A stretch of 64,000 bases of DNA, taken from contig NZ_JXQQ01000038.1 in the NCBI RefSeq assembly GCF_000834655.1, forward strand, positions 1-64,000. Reading direction: 5' to 3'. Position 1 is the stretch's first letter; every line of letters begins with the position of its first letter. Source of the stretch: Variovorax paradoxus. Lineage in GTDB: Bacteria; Pseudomonadota; Gammaproteobacteria; Burkholderiales; Burkholderiaceae_C. Below are positions 1 through 8,854 of this stretch, one piece after another. Position numbers and translations under genes: made by a program. The notes beneath the pieces were generated by a model. It saw only the letters and a program-made list of their open reading frames with translations. It had not been told where the DNA came from and did no database searches.

Positions 1-756
1 GACGCCGACGGGCGCAGGCGCCGCGGCGGGCGCGAGGCTGGCCGCGGCAGGCGCGCGCTCCGGCGGCGTCGTGACCAGGACGGCCGCAGATGCGGATGGC
101 GCGGCCGGCGACGGTGCCAGCACGATCCTGGGCGTGTGCTGGCCGGGCGGCGTGACGGCCGGCACCGGCACGAGCTTCTGCGACGAGACGGGGCGCACGG
201 GAATGGCCGCGCCGCGGGGCTTGGCCGGGGCCTGCTCGGCGAGCTTGCGCTTTTCTTCTTCGCTCAAGGCCTGGTATTGCTCCCACTTGGCCTTGCGCTC
301 GTCGGCTGGCACACGCTTGACCTCGGCGAAATTCAGGCGCGCCTGGGCACGCTGCTGGTTGCTCAGGGCGGCCCACTCGATCATGCGGCTGTGCAGGGTG
401 ACTTGGTCATCGGCCGACATGTTCGCGTAGTTTCGTGACAGTGCCAGCCACTTGCGCTTTTGCCCGGTGTTCATCGTGGTCCAGTGCGGGACCAGGGGCT
501 TGAGGGCCTGCTGCTGTTCGGCGGTGAGTTCGTGCCAGAGCGGCTTGGTCGCGGGAACCGCCTTGGCGCTACCGGCTGACGCGGAATTCGCAACGCCTGT
601 CTGCCCAGCCTTGTTGGCCTCGGAGGGCGGCTGGGCGCAGGCGAGCGTCAGGCCGAAGGCCGCAACGGCAAACGCGCCAGCCCAAACGAATGCGCCCGCC
701 GTAAGCGGGTGCAAGGGACGGGGGGTGTTTGCGCTGGAATTGGGGCGGCGTCGCAT
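1..756 (-). CDS. DUF3106 domain protein (partial, runs off left edge)
   Basis: The first 252 codons of a gene cut by the window edge. A short basic N-terminus is followed by a hydrophobic stretch (about residues 21-38) ending in LTLACAQ, so the product is probably exported and could be a lipoprotein. Residues ~65-145 carry the Trp/Lys-rich pattern of DUF3106 (WTTMNTGQKRKWLALS, then repeated A..RMIEWAALSNQQRAQAR helices and ALSEEEKRKL), followed by a Pro/Ala/Val-rich low-complexity tail. The ATG lies 14 bp after the stop of the DUF3619 gene, so it is the third gene of the sigma-factor operon. Its molecular function is unknown; an envelope role is inferred from the export signal only. Confidence 0.8.
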   Translation of the reverse strand, partial: MRRRPNSSANTPRPLHPLTAGAFVWAGAFAVAAFGLTLACAQPPSEANKAGQTGVANSASAGSAKAVPATKPLWHELTAEQQQALKPLVPHWTTMNTGQKRKWLALSRNYANMSADDQVTLHSRMIEWAALSNQQRAQARLNFAEVKRVPADERKAKWEQYQALSEEEKRKLAEQAPAKPRGAAIPVRPVSSQKLVPVPAVTPPGQHTPRIVLAPSPAAPSASAAVLVTTPPERAPAAASLAPAAAPAPVGV

Positions 757-770
757 TCGGTCGGGGAGGG

Positions 771-1193
771 TCAGTCGGAGGCGCCGTCGGCCTTCAGGAA
801 TTGGGCGAAGCCCGGATCGGTGTAGGCGGCGGGGGGGAGGTCGCCGGTGAGAAGGGCGGAGTCGACTTCGGCCAGTTCGCTGGCGCGGTCGTCGTCCTGC
901 ATCACGCTGATGGTGATGAGGCCGGCCACGAGCGCGATCAGCGGCACCACCGATCCCACACGGGTCCACCAGCCACCGCCCAGCGTGAGCGTGCTGCCGG
1001 ACCGCACCACCTCGGGCGCGGTTCGCAACTGCGGCGCCTGCTTGCGCGCGGCCACGGCCTGAGCGCGTGCAACGCGCAGCCGCTCGCCGATGTCGTGCGG
1101 CAGTTCCTGGTTGCCGGCGGACAGCCGGGCAGCCAGGCGCTGACCGAACTGGTCTTCGGTGGCGGTAGAAGAGGTTGGAACCTTAGTGTTCAT
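771..1193 (-). CDS. DUF3619 membrane protein, probable sigma-factor partner
   Basis: A 140-residue protein with a cytoplasmic N-terminal half (motif DQFGQRLAARLSAG, about residues 12-25) and one transmembrane helix near residues 95-112 (VGSVVPLIALVAGLITIS), followed by an acidic periplasmic tail. The start ATG overlaps the sigma-factor stop by 4 bp (ATGA), implying translational coupling. Position and one-TM topology resemble anti-sigma factors, and the family regularly sits beside this sigma factor, but I see no known anti-sigma domain. That role is an inference. Confidence 0.8.
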   Translation of the reverse strand: MNTKVPTSSTATEDQFGQRLAARLSAGNQELPHDIGERLRVARAQAVAARKQAPQLRTAPEVVRSGSTLTLGGGWWTRVGSVVPLIALVAGLITISVMQDDDRASELAEVDSALLTGDLPPAAYTDPGFAQFLKADGASD

Positions 1194-1756
1194 AGCGATA
1201 TTCCCTTGGCCTTGAGCGCCTTGCTCAGAGCGTGAACGGCTCGCGAACAATGGGTTTTGACGCTGCCCTCGGAGCAGCCCATTGCCGCGGCCGTCTCTGC
1301 GACGTCCATTTCCTCCCAGTAACGCATCAGGAAAGCCTCGCGTTGACGGCCCGGCAATGCGGCGATCTGCTCCTCGATCTCGTGGAAGACCTGTGCGCGG
1401 CGGGTGGTGTCTTCTGCGCTTTCCGTCTCTCTGGAGTCGGTTGGCGAGACGAAGTTCTCCAGAAGGTCGAAATCGCCGTCGTCGTCGACCGATTCGAAAT
1501 CGCTGAGATTCGAGAACAGCGCGCGGCGTGTTTTCTGGCGGCGGAACCAGTCGAGCGTGCAGTTCGACAGGATGCGCTGGAACAGCATCGGCAGCTCGTT
1601 GGCCGGCTTGTCGCCATAGTGCTGCGCCAGCTTCATCATGCTGTCCTGCACGATGTCGAGCGCCGCTTCTTCGTCCCGCACGTGATAGACCGAGCGCTTG
1701 AAAGCGCGTCGTTCGACGCTTTTCAGGAAGTCGGAGAGTTCTTGTTCAGTGGCCAA
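1190..1756 (-). CDS. RNA polymerase sigma factor, ECF (sigma-70 family)
   Basis: A 188-residue ECF-type sigma factor. Region 2 lies in the N-terminal third (FKRSVYHVRDEEAALDIVQD, then LFQRILSNCTLDWFRR) and region 4 near the C-terminus (AALPGRQREAFLMRY and the helix-turn-helix ETAAAMGCSEGSVKTHCSRA). A TTG start at 1756 is chosen because homology appears to begin at ATEQELSDFLKS; the frame stays open to an ATG at 1888, giving a 232-residue alternative with a low-homology basic extension. No strong Shine-Dalgarno precedes either start. It is the first gene of an operon with DUF3619 and DUF3106, divergent from ilvB. Target promoters cannot be read here. Confidence 0.88.
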   Translation of the reverse strand: MATEQELSDFLKSVERRAFKRSVYHVRDEEAALDIVQDSMMKLAQHYGDKPANELPMLFQRILSNCTLDWFRRQKTRRALFSNLSDFESVDDDGDFDLLENFVSPTDSRETESAEDTTRRAQVFHEIEEQIAALPGRQREAFLMRYWEEMDVAETAAAMGCSEGSVKTHCSRAVHALSKALKAKGISL

Positions 1757-2040
1757 GCGAGAGGGGGCGCGAAGGGCGCGCCGCGTGGGAAGGGATGTCT
1801 TGCGAACGCTTATGGTTGTCCGCCGCGGATTATGCCCCGGCGCCTTTACAGGCGACCTGAAGCGAATCTGAACGGCCGGTGATGTCATAATCCGCCCTGC
1901 AAGTCAAAAGGCAAACGGGTCAAGGTCCGGCGGAACATCAGTCCGCTCATGGCTATGGCCTCAAGTCCTGGCGCGACCCCACAAGGGTTGGCAAGGGGCA
2001 CCCAAGGTTTTTCGTTCCCGAAAAAACACAAAGGTTGATC

Positions 2041-3825
2041 ATGGAAATCTCGAAGGCGGAGATCATCTCCGCAGCAGCCGCGTCCTCTGGCGCCGGCAAC
2101 CCAACGCAAGAACTCATGGGCGCTGAAGTGCTGGTCAAGGCACTGCAGGCCGAAGGCGTCCAGTACATCTGGGGCTACCCCGGCGGCGCGGTTCTGTACA
2201 TCTACGACGCGTTCTACAAGCAGGACACCATCCAGCACGTTCTGGTGCGCCACGAGCAGGCCGCCGTGCACGCAGCCGACGGCTATGCGCGCGCCACCGG
2301 CGAGGTCGGCGTGGCACTTGTCACCTCCGGTCCCGGCCTGACCAATGCGGTCACCGGCATCGCCACGGCGTACATGGACTCCATTCCGATGGTGATCATT
2401 TCTGGCCAGGTGCCGACGGCCGCCATCGGCTTGGACGCCTTCCAGGAATGCGACACGGTCGGCATCACCCGCCCCATCGTCAAGCACAACTTCCTCGTCA
2501 AGGATCCGAAGGATCTGGCCATGACGATGAAGAAGGCCTTCCACATCGCACGCAGCGGCCGTCCGGGCCCGGTGGTGGTGGACGTGCCCAAGGACGTTTC
2601 CTTCAAGAAGACGCCTTACGCCGGCTATCCCGACAAGGTCGAGATGCGCTCGTACAACCCGGTGCGCAAGGGCCACGGCGGCCAGATCCGCAAGGCGCTG
2701 CAGCTGTTGCTGGCGGCCAAGCGCCCCTACATCTACACCGGCGGCGGCGTGCTCCTGGGCAACGCCTGCAACGAACTGCGCACGCTGGTCGACATGCTCG
2801 GCTACCCGGTCACCAATACGCTGATGGGCCTGGGGGCCTATCCGGCGAGCGACCGCAAGTTCCTCGGCATGCTGGGCATGCACGGCACGATCGAAGCCAA
2901 CAACGCGATGCAGAACTGCGACGTGCTGCTGGCCGTGGGTGCGCGCTTCGACGACCGCGTGATCGGCAACCCCAAGCACTTCGCGACGAACGAACGCAAG
3001 ATCATCCACGTCGACATCGACCCGTCGAGCATCTCCAAGCGCGTGAAGGTCGACATCCCGATCGTCGGCGATGTGAAGGACGTGCTCACCGAGCTGATCT
3101 CGATGATCCGCGAGAGCACCACCAAGCCCGACGCCGGTGCGCTGGCCGATTGGTGGAAGACCATCGAGGCCTGGCGCTCGCGCGATTGCCTCAAGTACGA
3201 CCGCGGCAACAAGGACGTGATCAAGCCGCAGTACGTGGTCGAGACGCTCTGGAACATGACCAAGGACGCCGACGCGTACATCACGTCGGACGTGGGTCAG
3301 CACCAGATGTGGGCCGCCCAGTACTACCGCTTCGACGAGCCGCGCCGCTGGATCAATTCGGGCGGGCTGGGAACCATGGGCGTGGGCATTCCCTACGCCA
3401 TGGGTATCAAGCTCGCCAAGCCCGATTCGGAAGTGTTCACGATCACCGGCGAAGGCTCGGTGCAGATGTGCATCCAGGAACTCTCCACCTGCCTGCAATA
3501 CAACACGCCGATCAAGATCTGCTCGCTCAACAACCGCTACCTGGGCATGGTGCGCCAGTGGCAGGAGATCGAATACTCCGGCCGCTACAGCCACAGCTAC
3601 ATGGACGCGCTGCCCAACTTCGTGAAGCTCGCCGAGGCCTATGGCCACGTCGGCATGCTGATCGAGCGTCCACAAGACGTGGAGCCCGCGCTGCGTGAAG
3701 CGCGCAAGCTCAAGGACCGCACGGTGTTCATGGACTTCCGCACCGACCCCACCGAGAACGTGTTCCCGATGGTGAAGGCCGGCATGGGCATTACCGAAAT
3801 GCTGTTGGGCTCCGAAGATCTCTGA
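2041..3825 (+). CDS. ilvB: Acetolactate synthase large (catalytic) subunit
   Basis: A 594-residue TPP-dependent enzyme that condenses two pyruvates, or pyruvate and 2-oxobutyrate, in the first shared step of valine, leucine and isoleucine synthesis. The N-terminal domain has the catalytic Glu in VRHEQAAVHAADGYAR, the middle is the FAD-binding region, and the C-terminal PP domain has TGEGSVQM and SLNNRYLGMVRQWQ (GEGS where many homologues have GDGS). ATG 2041 is preferred over an upstream in-frame TTG because AAAGG lies six bases before it. It is followed by ilvH and ilvC. I see no regulatory leader peptide rich in branched-chain residues upstream. Confidence 0.97.
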   Translation: MEISKAEIISAAAASSGAGNPTQELMGAEVLVKALQAEGVQYIWGYPGGAVLYIYDAFYKQDTIQHVLVRHEQAAVHAADGYARATGEVGVALVTSGPGLTNAVTGIATAYMDSIPMVIISGQVPTAAIGLDAFQECDTVGITRPIVKHNFLVKDPKDLAMTMKKAFHIARSGRPGPVVVDVPKDVSFKKTPYAGYPDKVEMRSYNPVRKGHGGQIRKALQLLLAAKRPYIYTGGGVLLGNACNELRTLVDMLGYPVTNTLMGLGAYPASDRKFLGMLGMHGTIEANNAMQNCDVLLAVGARFDDRVIGNPKHFATNERKIIHVDIDPSSISKRVKVDIPIVGDVKDVLTELISMIRESTTKPDAGALADWWKTIEAWRSRDCLKYDRGNKDVIKPQYVVETLWNMTKDADAYITSDVGQHQMWAAQYYRFDEPRRWINSGGLGTMGVGIPYAMGIKLAKPDSEVFTITGEGSVQMCIQELSTCLQYNTPIKICSLNNRYLGMVRQWQEIEYSGRYSHSYMDALPNFVKLAEAYGHVGMLIERPQDVEPALREARKLKDRTVFMDFRTDPTENVFPMVKAGMGITEMLLGSEDL

Positions 3826-3876
3826 TCTGCGGCGCATTCGCTTAACTCTTTACTGACGAATCTATTGCCCGCCGAG

Positions 3877-3898
3877 CCCGCGCATTACCGTGCGCGGG
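3877..3898 (+). other. GC-rich hairpin in the ilvB-ilvH gap
   Basis: A perfect 8-bp stem (CCCGCGCA / TGCGCGGG) around a 6-base loop lies in the 128-bp ilvB-ilvH gap. There is no T-run after it, so it is unlikely to be an intrinsic terminator. It may be an mRNA-processing or stability element that sets ilvB/ilvH stoichiometry (inference). Confidence 0.4.
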
Positions 3899-3953
3899 GG
3901 AGGGCGGCGAAAGCGAAAGCTTCCGCGTTGGCGAAATGAGGAGTCACGCAAAC

Positions 3954-4445
3954 ATGAAACACATCATTGCAGTGCTGCTGGAAAACGAGCCGGGTGCTCT
4001 TTCCCGCGTGGTGGGCCTGTTCTCGGCCCGTGGCTACAACATCGAATCGCTGACCGTCGCGCCGACCGAGGATGCCAGCCTCTCGCGCATGACCATCGTC
4101 ACGACGGGTTCGGACGACGTGATCGAGCAGATCACCAAGCACCTGAACCGCCTGATCGAGGTCGTGAAGGTCGTCGACCTGACCGAAGGTGCCTACACCG
4201 AGCGCGAGCTCATGATGGTGAAGGTGCGCGCGGTGGGCAAGGAACGGGAAGAAATGATGCGCATGGCCGAGATCTTCCGTGGCCGCATCATCGACGTCAC
4301 CGACAAGAGCTACACCATCGAACTCACCGGCGATCACGGCAAGAACGACGCTTTTTTGGAAGCGATCGACCGTAGCGCTATCCTCGAGACTGTCCGCACC
4401 GGTGCCAGCGGCATCGGGCGCGGCGAGCGCATCCTGCGCGTGTAG
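3954..4445 (+). CDS. ilvH: Acetolactate synthase small (regulatory) subunit
   Basis: A 163-residue subunit that binds IlvB, raises its activity and usually carries valine feedback inhibition. The N-terminal ACT domain is clear (MKHIIAVLLENEPGALSRVV, then GLFSARGYNIESLTV), followed by the ALS small-subunit C-terminal domain (about residues 80-160). The ATG at 3954 is preferred to an upstream in-frame alternative because TGAGGAG lies 10 bases before it and the family starts at MKHI. It is expressed with ilvB and ilvC. Confidence 0.96.
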   Translation: MKHIIAVLLENEPGALSRVVGLFSARGYNIESLTVAPTEDASLSRMTIVTTGSDDVIEQITKHLNRLIEVVKVVDLTEGAYTERELMMVKVRAVGKEREEMMRMAEIFRGRIIDVTDKSYTIELTGDHGKNDAFLEAIDRSAILETVRTGASGIGRGERILRV

Positions 4446-4499
4446 GGGGTGAAGATCCCCTCAGTTTCACTGTTTCAAATCAACATGAGGAGAAGGTAA

Positions 4500-4763
4500 A
4501 TGCAAGACTTGCTGGGTTTCGAGAAGATGGTGACCCCGATCATCATTCGGATTCTGTATTTCCTCGGACTGCTGGGCGTGCTGGCTGCAACGGTGATTTC
4601 GTTGTTCCAGGGCCGCATCCTGGCTGCCATCGGTATTCTTGTTTTCGGCGCGATCATGGTTCGCGTCTATAGCGAATTGCTGATCCTGCTGTTCCGCATT
4701 CACGACAACCTCGTGTCCATCAACCAGCAAATGAAGGACCGGAATCCCTCCGGCCAACTGTGA
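4500..4763 (+). CDS. DUF4282-type small membrane protein
   Basis: An 87-residue protein with two predicted transmembrane helices (about residues 14-35 and 40-60), ending in a polar helix HDNLVSINQQMKDR. The pattern matches DUF4282. A strong Shine-Dalgarno (AGGAGAAGG, 4487-4495) precedes the ATG. It lies between ilvH (54 bp upstream) and ilvC (53 bp downstream) in the same direction, so it is probably cotranscribed with branched-chain amino acid synthesis. No function is known; the context does not explain why a membrane protein sits here. Confidence 0.82.
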   Translation: MQDLLGFEKMVTPIIIRILYFLGLLGVLAATVISLFQGRILAAIGILVFGAIMVRVYSELLILLFRIHDNLVSINQQMKDRNPSGQL

Positions 4764-4804
4764 GTGAACGCACCCCCGCTTGAGGGGTGCTCGAGATTAA
4801 ATAG

Positions 4805-5833
<1,029 letters not shown>

Positions 5834-5870
5834 TCTGCGAAGCAGAAGGGGTGCTTTGGCACTCTTTTCC

Positions 5871-5903
5871 AAGGGCCACCCGTTGCGGTGGCCCTTTTGT
5901 TTG
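5871..5903 (+). terminator. Rho-independent terminator after ilvC
   Basis: A 10-bp perfect stem, AAGGGCCACC / GGTGGCCCTT, with the loop CGTTGC, followed by TTGTTTG. It ends the ilvB-ilvH-DUF4282-ilvC unit and separates it from pssA. Confidence 0.85.
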
Positions 5904-5951
5904 TCGGGGGCGCGGCGCCCCCTGAACTACACTGCGAACCATGCGACTCAC

Positions 5952-5995
5952 AGATCAAAATGCTATCGATTGGATAGCTGCTCGCGCAGTGCCCA
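5952..5995 (+). repeat. Dispersed palindromic repeat upstream of pssA
   Basis: Contains the perfect inverted repeat GCTATC-GATTG-GATAGC (5962-5978) followed by TGCTCGCGCAG. I recognise this as the kind of short intergenic repeat (AAATGCTAT..ATAGCTGC..GCGC) scattered through Comamonadaceae genomes. The recognition is from memory, not from a search. Confidence 0.5.
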
Positions 5996-6016
5996 TGAGG
6001 GATGGAGGCAATTTCA

Positions 6017-6841
6017 ATGCATGACGACACGCTCCCCGACGATGTGCAGCCGCGCAAGCGTCGCAAGGGCATCTACATCCTGCCGAACCTGTTCACGCTG
6101 GCGGCGTTGTTCGGCGGCTTCTACTCGGTCGTGATGGCCATGAACGCGCGCTTCGACCTCGCGGCGCTCGGCGTGTTCGCCGCGATGATTCTCGACAGCC
6201 TGGACGGGCGCGTCGCGCGAATGACGAACACGCAAAGCGCTTTCGGCGAGCAGATGGATTCGTTGTCCGACATGGTGTCGTTCGGCGCTGCGCCGGCGCT
6301 CATCGCCTACGAATGGTCTCTCAAGGGCCTCGGCCGCTGGGGCTGGATCGCGGCCTTCGTCTACTGCGCCTGCGCGGCCCTGCGGCTTGCGCGCTTCAAC
6401 GTGAATACCGGCGTGGTCGACAAGCGCTGGTTCCAGGGGCTGCCGTCGCCCGCCGCAGCGGCGCTCGTGGCGGGCTTCATCTGGCTCGTGAACGAATGGG
6501 GCAAGCGCGGCGGTGAGGTGCTGTACCTCTCGTGGACGCAGATCACCTGGGTCACCTTCGCGTTCACGCTCTATGCGGGCCTCTCGATGGTGACGAACGC
6601 GCCGTTCTACAGCTTCAAGGACGTGCAGATGAAGAAGAGCGTGCCCTTTGTCGTGATCGTGCTCATCGCACTGGGCATCGCGGTCATCAACATCCATCCG
6701 CCAACGGTGCTGTTCGGCCTCTTCGTGGCTTACGGCTTGAGCGGTTATGTGGTCTATGCGTGGCGCAAGGCCAAGGGCCAGCCGGTCAGCGTGATCAGCA
6801 CCTCGACCGAAGAACCGGACGAGCGGGGCTTGCATAACTGA
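6017..6841 (+). CDS. pssA: CDP-diacylglycerol-serine O-phosphatidyltransferase
   Basis: A 274-residue integral membrane enzyme that makes phosphatidylserine from CDP-diacylglycerol and L-serine, the precursor of phosphatidylethanolamine. The CDP-alcohol phosphotransferase signature is complete at residues 63-85 (D63-G-x2-A-R ... G77 ... D81-x3-D85). About seven hydrophobic segments follow. The ATG at 6017 is chosen over 6002 because GGAGG (6004-6008) sits nine bases before it. The last 12 residues are polar. No gene overlaps it; the leuA leader region begins immediately after the stop. Confidence 0.95.
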   Translation: MHDDTLPDDVQPRKRRKGIYILPNLFTLAALFGGFYSVVMAMNARFDLAALGVFAAMILDSLDGRVARMTNTQSAFGEQMDSLSDMVSFGAAPALIAYEWSLKGLGRWGWIAAFVYCACAALRLARFNVNTGVVDKRWFQGLPSPAAAALVAGFIWLVNEWGKRGGEVLYLSWTQITWVTFAFTLYAGLSMVTNAPFYSFKDVQMKKSVPFVVIVLIALGIAVINIHPPTVLFGLFVAYGLSGYVVYAWRKAKGQPVSVISTSTEEPDERGLHN

Positions 6842-6860
6842 ATCTCGCTTGTGCTACATT
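6830..6860 (+). promoter_or_regulatory. Candidate promoter for the leuA leader
   Basis: TTGCAT (6830-6835) and TACATT (6855-6860) are separated by 19 bp; TG one base before the -10 box makes it an extended -10. The predicted transcription start is near 6867, so the leader peptide ATG at 6871 would be almost leaderless, which fits the absence of a Shine-Dalgarno before it. The promoter is predicted by eye. Confidence 0.4.
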
Positions 6861-6870
6861 CGCAACCCTC

Positions 6871-6927
6871 ATGACCAAGATTTCGCTGCTGGCCCTACTA
6901 GCCCTCCCTCACGGGCGGAGACGGTAG
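6871..6927 (+). CDS. leuA leader peptide (18 residues, Leu-rich)
   Basis: A short frame encoding MTKISLLALLALPHGRRR and ending in TAG. Five of 18 codons are leucine (CTG, CTG, CTA, CTA, CTC), including a CTA-CTA pair that stands out in a high-GC genome. The Leu codons are at 6886-6906. An intrinsic terminator lies 21 bases after the stop, and the leader bases 6911-6916 (ACGGGC) can pair with 6952-6957 (GCCCGT) inside the 5' arm of that terminator. This is the arrangement of ribosome-mediated attenuation: stalling at Leu codons would free 6911-6916 to block the terminator. The reading is structural; it is not a database match. Confidence 0.8.
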   Translation: MTKISLLALLALPHGRRR

Positions 6928-6948
6928 CGCACGCGCAAATCCCTCACC

Positions 6949-6985
6949 ACGGCCCGTTCGCACCAGCAACGGGCCGTTTGTTTTT
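6949..6985 (+). terminator. Attenuator (intrinsic terminator) before leuA
   Basis: The 10-bp stem ACGGCCCGTT (6949-6958) / AACGGGCCGT (6968-6977) has a 9-base loop and is followed by TTGTTTTT. It lies 41 bases before leuA and just after the Leu-rich leader peptide. Its 5' arm can alternatively pair with the leader coding region, so it should act as a leucine-controlled attenuator. Confidence 0.85.
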
Positions 6986-7026
6986 GGGGTTGCTGGTTGA
7001 TTACCAACCATCACAGAGAAATCGAC

Positions 7027-8730
7027 ATGCTCAAGCAACCTCAAGCCAAATACCGCGCATTCGCCCCGATCGGCCTCAAGGACCGCACCTGGCCCGATGC
7101 CGTGCTGACCAAGGCACCGATCTGGCTGTCGACCGACCTGCGCGATGGCAACCAGGCCTTGGTCGAACCCATGGACATCGCGCGCAAGATGCGCATGTTC
7201 GAGACCCTTGTGGCGATCGGCTTCAAGGAAATCGAAATCGGCTTCCCCTCCGCATCGCAGGTCGAATTCGACTTCGTTCGCAAGCTCATCGAGGAAGACC
7301 GCATTCCCGACGACGTGACGATCCAGGTGTTGACGCAGGCGCGCGACCACCTCATTGCCCGCACCTTCGAATCGCTGCAAGGCGCCCCGCGCGCCATCGT
7401 GCATCTCTACAACGCCGTCGCCCCGGTGATGCGCCGCGTGGTGCTCGGCATGGACGAGGACCAGATCGTCGAACTCGCCAGCAGCCACGCACGCATGTTC
7501 AACGACTTCGCCGCCAGGCAGCCGGCCACGAAGTGGACCTTCCAGTATTCGCCCGAGATGTTCTCGGGCACCGACGTTGTCTTCTCCAAGCGCGTGGTCG
7601 ATGCGGTCACCGAAGTCTGGGCGCCGACGCCCGAGCGCAAGTGCATCGTCAACCTGCCCACGACGGTCGAGCACTCAACGCCCAACATCTTTGCCGACAT
7701 GATCGAGTGGATGCATCGCAACCTGGCGCGTCGCGATTCCATCGTGTTGTGCGTGCATCCGCACAACGACCGCGGTACCGGCACAGCCGCCGGCGAACTG
7801 GCCTTGATGGCCGGCGCCGAGCGCATCGAGGGCTGCCTCTTCGGCAACGGCGAACGCACCGGCAATCTCGACCTCGTGAACGTCGCGCTCAACCTCTACA
7901 CGCAGGGCGTCTCGCCCGAGCTGGACTTCTCGAACATCGACGAGATCCGCGCGACGGTCGAGCACTGCAACCAGATCCCCGTGCATCCGCGCCATCCGTA
8001 CGTCGGCGAACTCGTGTACACCTCGTTCTCCGGCTCGCACCAGGACGCGATCAAGAAGGCCTTCGCCGCGCGCAAGGAAGGCGACATCTGGGACATGCCC
8101 TACCTCCCCATCGACCCGAAGGACGTGGGCCGCAGCTACGAGGCGGTGATCCGCGTGAACAGCCAGTCGGGCAAGGGCGGCATGGCCTACCTGCTCGAGA
8201 GCGAATACGGCCTCGAGATGCCGCGCCGCCTGCAGATGGAATTCATGCAGAGCGTGCAGCGCGTGATGGACATCGCCGGCAAGGAACTCACCGCGGCGGA
8301 CCTCTGGCAGCTCTTCGTGAGCGAATACGGCATCGAGACCGCGCAGTCGCTGCAGCATCGCGTGATCGAGGAAGAAGGCGAGGGCGCCAACGCCTCGGTC
8401 GTCCTGCGCGGCGATCTTCCGTGGGATGGTGAAACCCGTGCCATCGAAGGCCGCGGCAACGGCCCGATCGATGCCTTCACCCAGGCACTGAGCAAGGCCA
8501 CGGGCCACACCGTGCGCGTGATGGACTATCACCAGCACGCCATCGGCGCTGGAGCCGATGCGAAGTCGGTGGCCTACCTGGAACTGCGCGTGGACGAGAG
8601 CCAGACGCTGTTCGGCGTCGGCATCGACGCGAACGTGATCACGGCGTCGCTCAAGGCCATCGTCTCGGGCGTTCAACGGGCGCGGAGCCGGGGCGCGCAC
8701 AGCGCACAATCGGCGGTTGAAGTCGCCTGA
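7027..8730 (+). CDS. leuA: 2-isopropylmalate synthase, long class (type 2)
   Basis: A 567-residue enzyme condensing acetyl-CoA and 2-oxoisovalerate, the first committed step to leucine. The HMGL/TIM-barrel domain has the catalytic Arg in [15 protein letters not shown] and the metal His pair in [22 protein letters not shown] follows. The C-terminal LeuA dimer/allosteric domain begins around residue 430. The length and STDLRDGNQ signature place it in the long (actinobacterial and fungal-like) class. Start ATG 7027 fits the family start; the RBS (AGAGAA) is weak. It is preceded by a leucine attenuator and followed by a second leuA. Confidence 0.95.
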   Translation: MLKQPQAKYRAFAPIGLKDRTWPDAVLTKAPIWLSTDLRDGNQALVEPMDIARKMRMFETLVAIGFKEIEIGFPSASQVEFDFVRKLIEEDRIPDDVTIQVLTQARDHLIARTFESLQGAPRAIVHLYNAVAPVMRRVVLGMDEDQIVELASSHARMFNDFAARQPATKWTFQYSPEMFSGTDVVFSKRVVDAVTEVWAPTPERKCIVNLPTTVEHSTPNIFADMIEWMHRNLARRDSIVLCVHPHNDRGTGTAAGELALMAGAERIEGCLFGNGERTGNLDLVNVALNLYTQGVSPELDFSNIDEIRATVEHCNQIPVHPRHPYVGELVYTSFSGSHQDAIKKAFAARKEGDIWDMPYLPIDPKDVGRSYEAVIRVNSQSGKGGMAYLLESEYGLEMPRRLQMEFMQSVQRVMDIAGKELTAADLWQLFVSEYGIETAQSLQHRVIEEEGEGANASVVLRGDLPWDGETRAIEGRGNGPIDAFTQALSKATGHTVRVMDYHQHAIGAGADAKSVAYLELRVDESQTLFGVGIDANVITASLKAIVSGVQRARSRGAHSAQSAVEVA

Positions 8731-8749
8731 AGGCATGACCCCCGCGCTC

Positions 8750-8823
8750 CCGCACCGCGTGTCGTCGCAGCCCCCGAAGGGGGCCGCAGGCCGCCTTGGG
8801 AGCGGCCCGGCGTCGGCCTGATC
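8750..8823 (+). repeat. REP-like palindromic repeat between the two leuA genes
   Basis: The segment contains CCCCCGAAGGGGG (8772-8784), then GCCGCAGGCCGCC and CGGCCCGGCGTCGGCC. The same architecture, in the same order, is found at 12884-12955 inside bpt. It fills most of the 124-bp gap between the two 2-isopropylmalate synthase genes. Confidence 0.65.
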
Positions 8824-8854
8824 GACGGCTGAATAGAACCCAAGGAGATTCACG

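Noticed and set aside
1971-2038. Possible leader peptide before ilvB (ATG at 1971)
   Set aside because: The peptide contains almost no Ile, Val or Leu and no terminator follows, so attenuation is not supported.
1885-3837. 650-residue open frame opposite ilvB
   Set aside because: His/Val/Arg-rich composition typical of the antisense of a GC-rich gene; it has no family motif and covers ilvB fully.
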